NCBI GenBank assembly: GCA_036511855.1 | Contig: DATCBN010000004.1 | Coordinates: 96,118 to 160,117 of the forward strand | Length of the DNA stretch: 64,000 nt | Direction: 5' to 3' | DNA from: Candidatus Eremiobacteraceae bacterium | Lineage (GTDB): Bacteria; Vulcanimicrobiota; Vulcanimicrobiia; Eremiobacterales; Eremiobacteraceae | Part shown: positions 34,100-43,094 of the stretch, piece after piece | How positions within the stretch are numbered: the first letter of the stretch is position 1 | How the letters are laid out: every line of letters starts with the position of its first letter | Translations under genes and position numbers: made by a program | The notes under the pieces: model-generated | What the model was told of the DNA's origin: nothing | What the model saw: only the letters and a program-made list of their open reading frames with translations | Databases searched by the model: none

Positions 34100-37000
34100 T
34101 TAGGCCCCGATCTTCTCCAGCGCAAGCGACAGCACGCTCGATGCGCCCGGCTCGCCCATCGTGATGCCGTACAGACGATCGGCCAACGTCATCGTGGCTT
34201 TGTTGTGGGTGATGATGATCGTCTGCGCAGATCGCGCGACGTCCATGAGGGCGCCGCCGAACCGGCCGACGTTGGCTTCGTCCAGCGCTGCATCGATTTC
34301 GTCGAAGATGTAGAACGGACTCGGCCGCACACGCAAGATGGCGAAGATGAGCGCGACGGCGGTCATGGCGCGTTCGCCGCCGGACAGCAGATTGAGGCTC
34401 TGCATCTTCTTTCCGGGCGGCTGCGCGGCGATCTCGATCCCGGCCTGCGTGGGGTCGCTCGCTTCGGCCAGCCAGATCTTGCCGACGCCGCCGCTGAAGA
34501 GGCGCGCAAATGTCTCGCCGAACTCGACGGCGATCTTCTCGAAGGTGGCGTTGAACTGCCGGACGGATTCCGCGTCGATATCGGCGATGACGGCGAGCAC
34601 GCTCGCGCGGGCCGCCTGCAGATCTGCGAGCTGTTGGCGGAGGAATTCGCGCCGGTCGAGCAGCGCGGTTTGATCCTCGGACGCGCTGAGATTGACGTTT
34701 CCGAGACGGCCGAGCTCTTCGCGCAGCCGCCGGATATCGTCATCGGCGTCGCCCTCGAAGCCGGCATAACGTGCGGCGACCTCATCGCACTCCGCCTGCG
34801 TGGCCGGGTTTTGCGCGAACGACGATGCGAGCATCGACATCTCCGCATCGATCTCGGCCAGGCGGATGCGGTGGCGCTCCAATTCTAACGACCGCGCCTG
34901 CCGTTGCGCGGACTGCGAGTTCAGGCGCTCCTCAAGCGATCGCGCGCGCGCGCTGAGCTCATCGCGTTTGGCGCGAAGCTCGTCCGCCTCGGCTTGGACC
35001 GCATTCAAAGCGGTGTCCGATTCCGCCCGAGCGGCGCCGATGGATTCGAGGTCCTCTCGACCGCGCTCGCGTTCGTCGCGAGCACCGGCGAGCGCTGCGA
35101 TTCGCTCTTCGCGCGTTTTCCGCGACGCGACGACCCGGCTTCGCGCCGCCTCGACGTCGTCTCCGGCCTGAGCAACGCGTTCCACGAGCGCTGCGGCATC
35201 GGCGGCGGCCATGCGGTGCGCGTCGCGCAGCGAGCTCAAGCTGCGCTGCAAATCGTCTGCATGCGAAGCGGCGGTGGCCCGCTCGTGTTCGAGCGTGCTC
35301 GCGGTGTCGCGGCTTTCAAGGGCAAGCGCCGCATGCCGGTCTGCAGCCCCAGCCGCCGTGTGGAGATCCGCAACCGCGGTTGCAAGTTCGCGGGTCAGCG
35401 CGTCGATGCGAAGCGCGAATTGTGTGGCGTCGTCCAGCGCGCGCTCGAGCTCGGCGTAGTCGTCTCTGCGTTGCAGTTGCGCGTCGACGCGGCGCTTGGA
35501 CGATTCTTCGACGACGGTGGCTGCCGCTGCGACCGACACTCGCGCGGCGTCGAAAACGGCTTCCGCACTTTGCACGTCTGCGTCGGCCGCCGCGGCATCG
35601 CGACCAAGCGATGTCAGCGCAGCGCGGCGTGCGAGCGGTCCGGTGTCGGCGTCTCCCTTGCCGCCCGTGATCGACGCGTTTCGAACCACTTCGCCGCCCA
35701 ACGTCACGATGGTGGCCGGCAGCAGCGACGGCGCGAGTTTCAGCGCGGTATCGAGCGCATCGACGACGACGACATCGCGCAACAGGTGATCGACGGCTCC
35801 GCGAACTTCATCGGCGCATGAGACCAGCTCGCTGGCGCGGCCGACGAATCCACTCGCGGCGGAGACGTCGCGCACGAGCGGGAGTGCGACCTGGCGCGCG
35901 AGGTCGAGCGGCAGAAACGTGGCGCGGCCGCTTTTCGTCGTGTCCAGCATCGCGATGGCGGCTTGTGCATCCGCGGCGGTGCGCGTGACGACGTCGTGCA
36001 CGCGGCCGCCGAGCGCGATGTCGATCGCCGCGGCAAAACGGCCGTCGACTTGGATGAGGTCCGAGATGATGCCGACCACGCCGTCGAGGCGTTCGGCCGC
36101 ATGCTCGGCGACCACGGCCTTCACGCCGGCCGGCACGCCGATGCCGTGCTCCTCGATTTCTCGCAAAGCCGAAAGACGGGCGTTGATCCCGATGACTTTG
36201 GATCGCGCCCCTTCCAGAGCGGCACGTGCCCGTTCCATAACAGCTTCAGCTTCTTCGCGTGCGCTCGAGGCTGCGGCGGCTTCGGCTGTGAGGCGCTCGA
36301 TCGCGCCGTCAAGGTCGGCCACGGCGGAGGCGAGGCTGCGCGCGCGCGAAGTTTCGGTTTCGGCCTTTGCGCTTGCGGTTCGCAGGTCTGCTTCGACCTG
36401 AGCGCCGGTCTGCGCGACGCGCTCGCGATCCGTGCGCGCGGCGACCGACGCCGCTTCACTTTCGGCGGCCGCCGCTGCTGCTTGCGCACGACGGTCTTCA
36501 ACCGCACGCAGTGCGGCGTACGCGGCCTCCCAGCGGCCGGACCCTTCCGCCTCGGCGAGCGCGGCCGCTTCTGCGGCTCGCAACGCCGCATCGCGCTGTT
36601 CGCGTGCGGCGGAGAGCTCGCCGCCCAAAGTTTCCACAAGAGTCTCGGCGTCGGCGACATCGCGCGTCGCCGTTTCGACCTCGGTGGCGAATGCGACGCA
36701 ACGCCGGTCGTTTTCTTCCGAGCGTGCCTGCGCGCCGGCTTGCGCCGTGGCGAGTTCTTGGACGGCTTGAGCGGCGCTCGAGCGCGCTGCGTTGCGCTCG
36801 TCGAGGGCGATGGTGGCCTGATATTCGTCGTAACGCGCCTTGGAGGCATCCGCTTGCAGCGTGGCCGTCTGCGCATCCGCCGCGGCGCGTTCGGCTTCTT
36901 CAACGCCGAGCACGCCGACAAGTCCGGCGCGTTCGTCGCGCCTCTGCGCGGTCTTGCGGACGTACGAGACGATTTCGAGATCGCGCAGCCTGCCGGTGAC

Positions 37001-37651
37001 CTTCCGGTAGCGCTTGGCGCGGCGAACGGCCTGTTCCATGGCGGGAACTTGCTGCTCCAACTCGACGATCACGTCGTTGATGCGCACCGCATTGGTATCG
37101 GTCTGTTCCAGACGGCGCTGCGCCTCACGCTTGCGCGCCTGATATTTGCTCGTGCCCGCCGCTTCTTCAAAAACCTCGCGCCGCGACTCCGGTTTGGCCG
37201 ACAGGATCGCGTCGATCTGACCTTGCGAGATTATGGCGGACGCATCGGGGCCAAGACCGGTGCCGAGAAGCAGATCCATGACGTCGCGGAGCCGGACTTG
37301 CGTTCTATTGAGGAAATATTCGCCATCGCCGCTGCGGTAGACGCGCCGCGTGACGGCGACTTCGTTGTACGGCGTGGCGAGCGCACCGTCGGCGTTGTCG
37401 AAGGTCAGGGTGACTTCGGCCATTCCAAGCGCGCGGCGCCGGCTGTTGCCGGCGAAGATGACCTCGTCCATGCGCGCGCCGCGCAATTGTTTCGCGCTCT
37501 GCTCGCCCAACACCCAACGCACGGCATCGACGAAATTCGATTTGCCCGAACCGTTGGGGCCGACGATCGCTGAAATGCCGGGTTCGAAAACCAAGCGCGT
37601 GCGGTCCGCAAACGTCTTGAAACCGAAAATATCGATGCTCTTGAGGTAGAT
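34100..37651 (-). CDS. smc: Chromosome partition protein SMC, apparent ATC start
   Basis: 1183-residue condensin ATPase: Walker A in GPNGSGKSN (about residues 31-39), long coiled coils, a hinge around residues 510-660 containing VPAGVKAVVAEHAAE, a second coiled coil, the ABC signature LLSGGERAMTA and Walker B FYIFDEIDAALDE. The first in-frame TTG (37594) would remove the first strand of the ATPase. Between the in-frame rnc stop and that TTG the only plausible start is ATC at 37651, preceded at 7 bases by AAGGAG; the protein would then begin (M)YLKSIDIFGFKTFAD, matching SMC N-termini. Rnc-smc order is as in Firmicutes. Confidence 0.92.
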   Translation of the reverse strand: MYLKSIDIFGFKTFADRTRLVFEPGISAIVGPNGSGKSNFVDAVRWVLGEQSAKQLRGARMDEVIFAGNSRRRALGMAEVTLTFDNADGALATPYNEVAVTRRVYRSGDGEYFLNRTQVRLRDVMDLLLGTGLGPDASAIISQGQIDAILSAKPESRREVFEEAAGTSKYQARKREAQRRLEQTDTNAVRINDVIVELEQQVPAMEQAVRRAKRYRKVTGRLRDLEIVSYVRKTAQRRDERAGLVGVLGVEEAERAAADAQTATLQADASKARYDEYQATIALDERNAARSSAAQAVQELATAQAGAQARSEENDRRCVAFATEVETATRDVADAETLVETLGGELSAAREQRDAALRAAEAAALAEAEGSGRWEAAYAALRAVEDRRAQAAAAAAESEAASVAARTDRERVAQTGAQVEADLRTASAKAETETSRARSLASAVADLDGAIERLTAEAAAASSAREEAEAVMERARAALEGARSKVIGINARLSALREIEEHGIGVPAGVKAVVAEHAAERLDGVVGIISDLIQVDGRFAAAIDIALGGRVHDVVTRTAADAQAAIAMLDTTKSGRATFLPLDLARQVALPLVRDVSAASGFVGRASELVSCADEVRGAVDHLLRDVVVVDALDTALKLAPSLLPATIVTLGGEVVRNASITGGKGDADTGPLARRAALTSLGRDAAAADADVQSAEAVFDAARVSVAAAATVVEESSKRRVDAQLQRRDDYAELERALDDATQFALRIDALTRELATAVADLHTAAGAADRHAALALESRDTASTLEHERATAASHADDLQRSLSSLRDAHRMAAADAAALVERVAQAGDDVEAARSRVVASRKTREERIAALAGARDERERGREDLESIGAARAESDTALNAVQAEADELRAKRDELSARARSLEERLNSQSAQRQARSLELERHRIRLAEIDAEMSMLASSFAQNPATQAECDEVAARYAGFEGDADDDIRRLREELGRLGNVNLSASEDQTALLDRREFLRQQLADLQAARASVLAVIADIDAESVRQFNATFEKIAVEFGETFARLFSGGVGKIWLAEASDPTQAGIEIAAQPPGKKMQSLNLLSGGERAMTAVALIFAILRVRPSPFYIFDEIDAALDEANVGRFGGALMDVARSAQTIIITHNKATMTLADRLYGITMGEPGASSVLSLALEKIGA

Positions 37652-37666
37652 GAACGGGCTCCTTCC

Positions 37667-38392
37667 TCAGCGGCGCAATCGGTGAAGCGCGTCCGCGGCT
37701 GCCGCGGCTTGCGCCAACTTCTTCGTCGGACCTGCGCCGGTTCCCAGCAAGTCGCTGCCCAAGAAAACGGAAATGGAGAATGTCCGCGCGTGCGCCGGTC
37801 CTGCTTCCGAAGTGACGGCGTATGCCGGCGCCCGTTTGAAGCGGCCTTGCAAGAGCTCTTGCAGCGCGGTCTTCGGATCCGCCGCCGCATCCTCGTCAGC
37901 GTGCGCGAGATGCTCGCGCATCACGAACTTGCTCGCTGCGGTGAAGCCTTCCGCGAGGAAGACCGCGCCGATGACGGCTTCAGCAGTCGCCGCGAGAATC
38001 GACGGCCGGCGCTCGCCGTGCGCCGCAGCTTCGCCCTTGCCGAGCAAGAGAAGCGGTCCCACATCCCATCGTTGTGCCGTCGCGGCGAGAGCGGCCCGCG
38101 ACACCAACGCGGCTCGCCGGCGCGACAGTTCGCCTTCGGATTCCTTTGGATGACGACGAAAGAGATAGTCCGCGACAGCCGCCCCGACCACCGCATCGCC
38201 GAGAAACTCAAGCCGCTCGTTTGAGGCCGGCCGAGGACTCGCCGCTGGCTTGGCGCGGCCGCCTTCATGTGCGAACGAATCGTGTGTCAGCGCTTCGTCG
38301 AGCAGTCGCCACTCGTCGGTCGCGGCCGCCTTGAGCCGCAGCCGCACGCCGAACGCTCGCAAGGCACGGCGGCGGCCGATCGACTCCGACAC
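37667..38392 (-). CDS. rnc: Ribonuclease III
   Basis: 241-residue double-strand RNase. The catalytic signature NERLEFLGDAVVGAAVADYLF is present, with the second acidic cluster in AATAEAVIGAVFLAEGF, then a C-terminal dsRNA-binding domain with ISVFLGSDLLGTGAGPTKKLAQAAAADAL. GTG 38392 is used, 4 bp after the fabF stop; a longer open frame overlaps fabF. Upstream of smc as in many bacteria. Confidence 0.93.
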   Translation of the reverse strand: MSESIGRRRALRAFGVRLRLKAAATDEWRLLDEALTHDSFAHEGGRAKPAASPRPASNERLEFLGDAVVGAAVADYLFRRHPKESEGELSRRRAALVSRAALAATAQRWDVGPLLLLGKGEAAAHGERRPSILAATAEAVIGAVFLAEGFTAASKFVMREHLAHADEDAAADPKTALQELLQGRFKRAPAYAVTSEAGPAHARTFSISVFLGSDLLGTGAGPTKKLAQAAAAADALHRLRR

Positions 38393-38396
38393 GATG

Positions 38397-39644
38397 CTAG
38401 GCGGCGTACGTCCGGAAAACGAGCACGGCGTTGTGGCCGCCAAAGCCAAACGAGCTCGATAGTGCGACCTCCGGCGACGCCTTTCGCGCCACGTTGGGCA
38501 CGCAATCGACGGGGCACTCGGGGTCCGGATCGGTGTAGTTGATCGTCGGCGGCAAGATTCCGTCGCGCAGCGTCAAGACGGTGCAAATGCCTTCGAGCGC
38601 GCCGGCGGCTCCTAGCGCATGGCCGAACATAGACTTGTTCGAACTCATCGGCAACGTTGGCGCGCGCGCACCGAAAACCGCGGCACATGCCTGCACCTCG
38701 GCGAGATCGCCGAGGCCGGTCGAGGTGGCGTGCGCGTTGATGTAGTCGACGTCGTCGGGGGAAGCATCCGCGTCGGCGATCGCCCGCTGCATGGCCATCC
38801 GCACGCCCCGTGCGGACGGATCGGGCGTGACGATGTGATAGGCGTCGGACGACTGCCCGTATCCGATGAGCTCCGCGTAGATATGCGCGCCGCGCGCTTT
38901 GGCGAACTCGAGCTCCTCAAGGATGAGCGCGCCGCCGCCTTCCGCCAAGACGAAACCGTCGCGGCCGCGGTCGAACGGCCGGCTCGCGGCGGCCGGATCG
39001 TCGTTGCGCGTGGACATGGCTTTCATCGAGCAAAATCCGGCGACCGCCAGCGGGGTTATGGCCGCTTCCGATCCGCCGGACACGATGACGTCGACGTCGC
39101 CGTTCGCGATCATGCGATAGGCATCGCCGATGGCGTTGTTCGAGGATGCGCACGCTGAGACCGTGGTCTGCGTAGGCCCGTGGACGCCAAGCGCGATGGA
39201 GATCTGGCCGGGAGCGCTATTGCCCATCAGCATTGGAATGAAGAACGGGGAGACGCGATCGGGCCCGCGTTCGAGCAAGATCCTGTGCTGATCCTCGAGC
39301 GTGAGGATGCCGCCGATCCCCGACGCGAAGATGACGCCGATCCGGTCGCGATTGTCGTCGGTGATGACGAGTTTGGCATCGGCCACAGCCTGTTTCGCTG
39401 CGACGAACGCGAACTGCGCGAAGCGGTCCATGCGCCGCGCCTCTTTTTTGCCGATCAACTCGCCGGGTTCGAAGCCGCGCACTTCGGCGGCTATGCGCGT
39501 CGGCATGGCGCTCGCATCGAACAACGTGATCGCGCGGACGCCGCTCTTGCCGGCGAGGACGTTCGCCCAAAATTCCGGAACGTTGTTGCCGAGAGGGGTC
39601 ACTGCGCCGAGGCCCGTGACGACGACGCGTCTTGATGAAGGCAT
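38397..39644 (-). CDS. fabF: Beta-ketoacyl-ACP synthase II
   Basis: 415-residue condensing enzyme elongating fatty acids. The active-site Cys is in TVSACASSNNAIGDAYRM (Cys165), with the two His in YINAHATSTGLGD and SMFGHALGAAG, and the FGFGGHNA C-terminal motif. Length and motif order are normal for FabF. acpP, often next to fabF, is not present in this window. Confidence 0.96.
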   Translation of the reverse strand: MPSSRRVVVTGLGAVTPLGNNVPEFWANVLAGKSGVRAITLFDASAMPTRIAAEVRGFEPGELIGKKEARRMDRFAQFAFVAAKQAVADAKLVITDDNRDRIGVIFASGIGGILTLEDQHRILLERGPDRVSPFFIPMLMGNSAPGQISIALGVHGPTQTTVSACASSNNAIGDAYRMIANGDVDVIVSGGSEAAITPLAVAGFCSMKAMSTRNDDPAAASRPFDRGRDGFVLAEGGGALILEELEFAKARGAHIYAELIGYGQSSDAYHIVTPDPSARGVRMAMQRAIADADASPDDVDYINAHATSTGLGDLAEVQACAAVFGARAPTLPMSSNKSMFGHALGAAGALEGICTVLTLRDGILPPTINYTDPDPECPVDCVPNVARKASPEVALSSSFGFGGHNAVLVFRTYAA

Positions 39645-39966
39645 ACGTTGGGATTAATCGGCGTCGGTCGCGCGCGGTTCCTGCACCGGAGTGAGTGCGC
39701 GCGACGTCGATGACGACATCGCGTGGGCTTGCACGCGATGATCGCGCATCGGCATCTACGCTAATGTGTGTCGCACCACTTGCCGATGGTGAAAGGGAGG
39801 ACGCTTTTTCGGACAGAAGCGTCCGCGAGTGGACCCAAACAAGTCTCCGCACTCTCCGTCCGCAGGCGATAAGCGCTGAAGCCTCAAGGCCGATAGCGCA
39901 AGATGCAAGAGGCGTACAGAAACGCCCCGCACGCGATGGAAGACCCAGGGGGGAGGTGACCACATC
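39645..39966 (+). other. Intergenic region, possible structured leader of the Lys-rich peptide gene
   Basis: 322 bp between divergent genes without convincing coding. It must hold the fabF promoter on one strand and that of the small peptide on the other. On the plus strand it has a 7-bp hairpin (GGACGCT 39799-39805 with AGCGTCC 39818-39824), other GC-rich complementary patches, and ends in the strong Shine-Dalgarno of the peptide gene. No known riboswitch was recognised. Confidence 0.35.
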
Positions 39967-40026
39967 ATGGCCACAAAGAAGAAGGCAAAGAAGCCCGCGA
40001 AGAAGGCAGCGAAGAAGAAGAAATAA
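39967..40026 (+). CDS. 19-residue Lys/Ala-rich small protein
   Basis: Encodes MATKKKAKKPAKKAAKKKK: 12 lysines of 19 residues, with one proline. It resembles the basic tails of H1-like or HU-like nucleoid proteins. Support for translation is a near-perfect Shine-Dalgarno, GGAGGTGA, ending 8 bases before the ATG, and a hairpin right after the stop. No homology can be claimed from so short a sequence. Function is unknown; binding of DNA, RNA or ribosomes is a guess from composition. Confidence 0.6.
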   Translation: MATKKKAKKPAKKAAKKKK

Positions 40027-40055
40027 CCGCACATTTGCGGCTATTTCAATCGTTT
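40027..40055 (+). terminator. Hairpin terminator after the Lys-rich peptide gene
   Basis: CCGCA (40027-40031) pairs with TGCGG (40036-40040) around CATT, followed by a T-rich stretch (CTATTTCAATCGTTT). It begins immediately after the stop codon of the 19-residue gene and lies between convergent genes. Confidence 0.45.
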
Positions 40056-40096
40056 AGCATACGAGGGGTGTCGCGGCGCGACGCCCTTTCTTTATT

Positions 40097-40948
40097 CTAC
40101 GACGCCGCCAAATTCGACATATTGCGAACGAGCCGCCGTTGCTTCATCGCTTCGCTCGGCAACCGCACGGCAGATGCAAGCCGCAGAGCCGCCAAAATGC
40201 GGATCACGACCCACGTCTGATCAAATTCGAACCAGCGCATGCCATGACGAGCCGAGAACGGAAACGCGTGATGGTTGTTGTGCCAACCTTCGCCCCACGC
40301 GAGGAGGCCGACCCACCAGCAGTTCGTCGACTTGTCGGTCGTCAGATAGGTGCGATACCCGAACCGGTGAGACGCGCTGTTCACGAGCCACGTGATGTGG
40401 TAGACGGCGACGAGCCGGACGAAGATGCCCCACACGAGCCACGGCAATCCGCCGATCGCGAAGAGCGCGACGCCGAGCGCGACCTGCAGCCACACGGACC
40501 GCGCCTCGAGAAACCGCAAGAACGGGTCTTGCAGAAGATCGGCGGCATAGCGGGATTTTTCTTCTCGCGACGGCCGTGCTTCGTTCGGCTGATAGAGCCA
40601 TTGCATGTGCGTCCAGAGCAACCCGCGCCGCGCGTCGTGAGGATCACCGTCTTTGTCGGAGTGCGCGTGATGGATGCGATGCGTCGCGACCCAACTGATC
40701 GGCCCGCCTTGGAGCGCCAACGAGCCGAACAGCGCCATGGCGTACTCGATCGGTTTTGCAAGCACGAGGCTTCGGTGCGTCAACGTCCGGTGAAAGCACA
40801 ACGACACGCCGATGCCGCCGGTGATATACCATAAAGCGAACATCACCGCGACGGCGGACCAACTGAAACTACCCGGCACGAACACCAGCAGCGCGCCCAA
40901 GTTGACGGTCCAAAGGCCGATCATTATCGGCCAATTCGTGGTTTTCAT
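40097..40948 (-). CDS. Acyl-CoA/fatty-acid delta-9-type desaturase
   Basis: 283-residue integral membrane desaturase. The three histidine boxes are clear: HRTLTH (residues 53-58), HRIHHAHSD (90-98) and EGWHNNHHAFP (about 218-228), holding the di-iron centre. Two pairs of hydrophobic helices flank the boxes. It would introduce a double bond into saturated acyl chains to adjust membrane fluidity, and needs oxygen, which implies aerobic growth. Confidence 0.92.
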   Translation of the reverse strand: MKTTNWPIMIGLWTVNLGALLVFVPGSFSWSAVAVMFALWYITGGIGVSLCFHRTLTHRSLVLAKPIEYAMALFGSLALQGGPISWVATHRIHHAHSDKDGDPHDARRGLLWTHMQWLYQPNEARPSREEKSRYAADLLQDPFLRFLEARSVWLQVALGVALFAIGGLPWLVWGIFVRLVAVYHITWLVNSASHRFGYRTYLTTDKSTNCWWVGLLAWGEGWHNNHHAFPFSARHGMRWFEFDQTWVVIRILAALRLASAVRLPSEAMKQRRLVRNMSNLAAS

Positions 40949-41081
40949 AAATGCATGGTGATTTTCTAGCGGCCCGGACAGGCGGACTCGCGGTCAGGCT
41001 CATATGAGATTTAATCCTCCGCACGATCATTACCTAGCCGCCGCCGGTAGTACGTACGAATAGTGCCCCATTCTGGATAGC

Positions 41082-41114
41082 AAAAAAAACGGCGCCTCTG
41101 TTTAGAAGCAGCCG
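41082..41114 (-). terminator. Rho-independent terminator of the propeller lipoprotein gene
   Basis: Read on the minus strand: CGGC, one bulged base, GCTTCT, AAAC loop, AGAGGC, GCCG, followed directly by eight T. The stem is fully paired with one G-T. It lies about 40 bp downstream of the stop at 41155, after a separate GC hairpin near 41130-41150. Confidence 0.85.
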
Positions 41115-41154
41115 CCTATCTTGCCGGTCCCCGCTTATCGCGGATCATCCGCGA

Positions 41155-42183
41155 TCAAGGGCCAGTTTCTATTCCAATCTGGTTGACGTTTTTTTCGGCA
41201 AACCAGATGTTGTTGTCGGGACCGGCCGCGATGCCGTTCACGCCGCTCGCTGCAGTCGGCACCGCGAATTCGGTTACGACGCCCGCGGTGGTTATCTGCG
41301 CTATCTTATTGACCGTGGGTTCGGTGAACCACAACGCAGGGGCGCCGCTAGTAGGACCGGCGTTGATCCTGGCCGGGCCCGCATTCGGAGTTGTTGTGTT
41401 GAAGGTGGTTATCACGCCTAGGGGCGTGATCTGCCCTATCATACTAGGCCCGGATTCCGTGAACCAAACGTTCCCATCGGGACCTGTGGCGATGCCTTCA
41501 GGCCTGCTGTTCATCGCGAGCGCGAACTCTTGAAAATGGCCACTGAGGCGGCCGATCTTGTTCGCCGTATTTTCCGTGAACCAGAGCGCGCCGTCCGAAC
41601 CGACCGTGATATACCCCGGATGCGAATGAGGCGTGGGAATCGCGTAGCCGGTGATGTTTCCGGTTGTAGGCGAGATGCTCGCGATACGATTGGCGTCGAG
41701 CTCGGTGAACCAGAGAAGGCCCCCGGGCCCGCTGACGATGCCGATGGGATCGGACTTCGGAAGATTCAACGGAAATTCTGTGATGACGCCGGCCGGGGTG
41801 ATTTTCCCAATTTTATTGCCGATGGATTCGGTGAACCACAGATTTCCATCCGGACCGGCCGTTATTTGCACGGGCCGCGCGAGTGCCGTGGCGATATGGA
41901 AATGTTTGATCTTGTGTGTCGTCACGTTGACGACGCCTATGCTGTTCCGGAAGTATTCCGTGAACCAGATATTCCCGTCGGGCCCTGTGGTGATGGCAGT
42001 TGGACCACTGCTCGGTTGGGGAACGGGCAGCTCGGTGATCGCCGTGGCGATCAACGGGTGTAGGCCTCGCGCCGTCGTGGCCGGTTGTGAGCCGCCAAAA
42101 TTGTTCGTGGGTAGAACGGATTTTCCGCCGCATCCAGCCAGCACGAGCATGCTGGCGGCAAGTATGATGAGTCCGTATTTCAT
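41155..42183 (-). CDS. Lipoprotein beta-propeller, virginiamycin-B-lyase-like
   Basis: 342 residues: lipoprotein signal with LVLAGC (Cys18), then about seven repeats of near 42 residues each with GPDGNIWFTE-type motifs, as in Vgb-like/streptogramin-lyase propellers. Vgb opens streptogramin B rings, but most such repeat proteins are not lyases, and the catalytic His residues are not evident. It is a close paralogue of the gene at 43959-44987 and shares an upstream element with it. A terminator follows. Confidence 0.8.
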   Translation of the reverse strand: MKYGLIILAASMLVLAGCGGKSVLPTNNFGGSQPATTARGLHPLIATAITELPVPQPSSGPTAITTGPDGNIWFTEYFRNSIGVVNVTTHKIKHFHIATALARPVQITAGPDGNLWFTESIGNKIGKITPAGVITEFPLNLPKSDPIGIVSGPGGLLWFTELDANRIASISPTTGNITGYAIPTPHSHPGYITVGSDGALWFTENTANKIGRLSGHFQEFALAMNSRPEGIATGPDGNVWFTESGPSMIGQITPLGVITTFNTTTPNAGPARINAGPTSGAPALWFTEPTVNKIAQITTAGVVTEFAVPTAASGVNGIAAGPDNNIWFAEKNVNQIGIETGP

Positions 42184-42227
42184 ATGAAGCGACTTTCACC
42201 TCGAGTGATTCGGCCATGATGGACCTT

Positions 42228-42266
42228 GATGATAACATCGTCCTGGGCCAACTACTATGCCCAAAA
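42228..42266 (-). promoter_or_regulatory. Conserved upstream element of propeller gene 1
   Basis: About 39 bp nearly matching the block at 43872-43911 before the paralogue. On the minus strand the shared core reads GGCATRGTARTKGG then CCCAGGACGA and ends with TATCAT, a possible -10 located 45 bases before the ATG. Sequence around it is not conserved, which suggests a promoter or operator rather than simple recent duplication. Confidence 0.6.
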
Positions 42267-42301
42267 TACCCAACGTGCGATTGCGCAATCCGAGAAGCAA
42301 A

Positions 42302-42318
42302 GCAAGCGCACCGCTTGC
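42302..42318. repeat. Isolated GCAAGCG palindrome
   Basis: GCAAGCG CAC CGCTTGC, a 7+3+7 palindrome, just downstream of the methyltransferase gene. The arm GCAAGCG resembles the repeat family of this window but lacks the GGG/CCC ends, so it may be an eroded copy or simply a terminator hairpin. Confidence 0.4.
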
Positions 42319-42339
42319 AAAGCAGCCTTCATCTCGCGT

Positions 42340-43056
42340 TCAGCTCGACCAACCCATTGCGCCTAACAGTATCCCGTGATTTTTCCCCGGCGCGTTGAAA
42401 TCGTAGATTCGCAACGCCGACCAATCGAATCTAACGTTTATCTCTTCGAGCGATTGCGGCTCGATCGACTCATAGACTTGGATGACAAAGAGGATCTTGT
42501 TTCTTTCGAATATGCTTTCGGTGAGATCGATTATGTCGCTGACCGGAGGTTGGGTGCGTCGGAGGTCCAGCCCCGAATCGTCGCGCAGCGCGTCTCCCGA
42601 CGGCGGCGCGAGGAAGACGACGATCGACTCGTCGGGCGAAACGACGAGCCGTTTGAGCCCGCTTTCGTAATCCTCGTGCTCGACGTCGATGCCCGCGCCG
42701 ATTGGGGCGACATTCTTGCTGGTTATCGCGAAGACGTCGTCGTCCAGCTCAAATCCGATCGCCCTCGTCGCGAACACGTTGCGCACGATCCAATATAACG
42801 TATTGGCCGATCCTGCGAAGAGATCGATGACCATGCACGCGGATGTCGAGGTCGCGGTCTTGGCCGCGGCGGCCACATCTTTTCTGATCCGGTCGGCCAG
42901 CCTATCACGCGTGCATTCGACCGCGGTTCTCGCCAACTGCCTGCCTCGAGCATTCCAGTCCGCCGGTCTTAGCCCGTAGATGCACAGATACTCGGCGTCC
43001 GCAAAACTTTCCACTCCATAGCCCCATTTGCGATTCCCCGGTCCATCCGACGTCAC
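42340..43056 (-). CDS. SAM-dependent methyltransferase, TGS1/RsmD-like
   Basis: 238-residue Rossmann methyltransferase. Motif I is MVIDLFAGSANTLYW, the acidic loop is GFELDDDVFAITSKN, and the catalytic-type motif is VFLAPPSGDALRD followed by LDLRRTQPPVSDIIDL, similar to the PPWGG motif of trimethylguanosine-synthase-like enzymes. Target (RNA or small molecule) is not predictable. It faces the disrupted phosphoesterase gene. Confidence 0.72.
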   Translation of the reverse strand: MTSDGPGNRKWGYGVESFADAEYLCIYGLRPADWNARGRQLARTAVECTRDRLADRIRKDVAAAAKTATSTSACMVIDLFAGSANTLYWIVRNVFATRAIGFELDDDVFAITSKNVAPIGAGIDVEHEDYESGLKRLVVSPDESIVVFLAPPSGDALRDDSGLDLRRTQPPVSDIIDLTESIFERNKILFVIQVYESIEPQSLEEINVRFDWSALRIYDFNAPGKNHGILLGAMGWSS

Positions 43057-43094
43057 AAGTAGCGTGCCCCAGCGATGGAGTTATCGGGCAGTAG

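Noticed and set aside
35963..37573. 536-codon open frame on the plus strand opposite smc
   Set aside because: It is a high-GC shadow frame of a confidently identified SMC gene and shows no domain, starting signals or spacing.
39756..40034. Minus-strand frame opposite the Lys-rich peptide (MCGYFFFFAAFF start)
   Set aside because: The poly-Phe start is only the complement of Lys codons; it has no ribosome-binding site.
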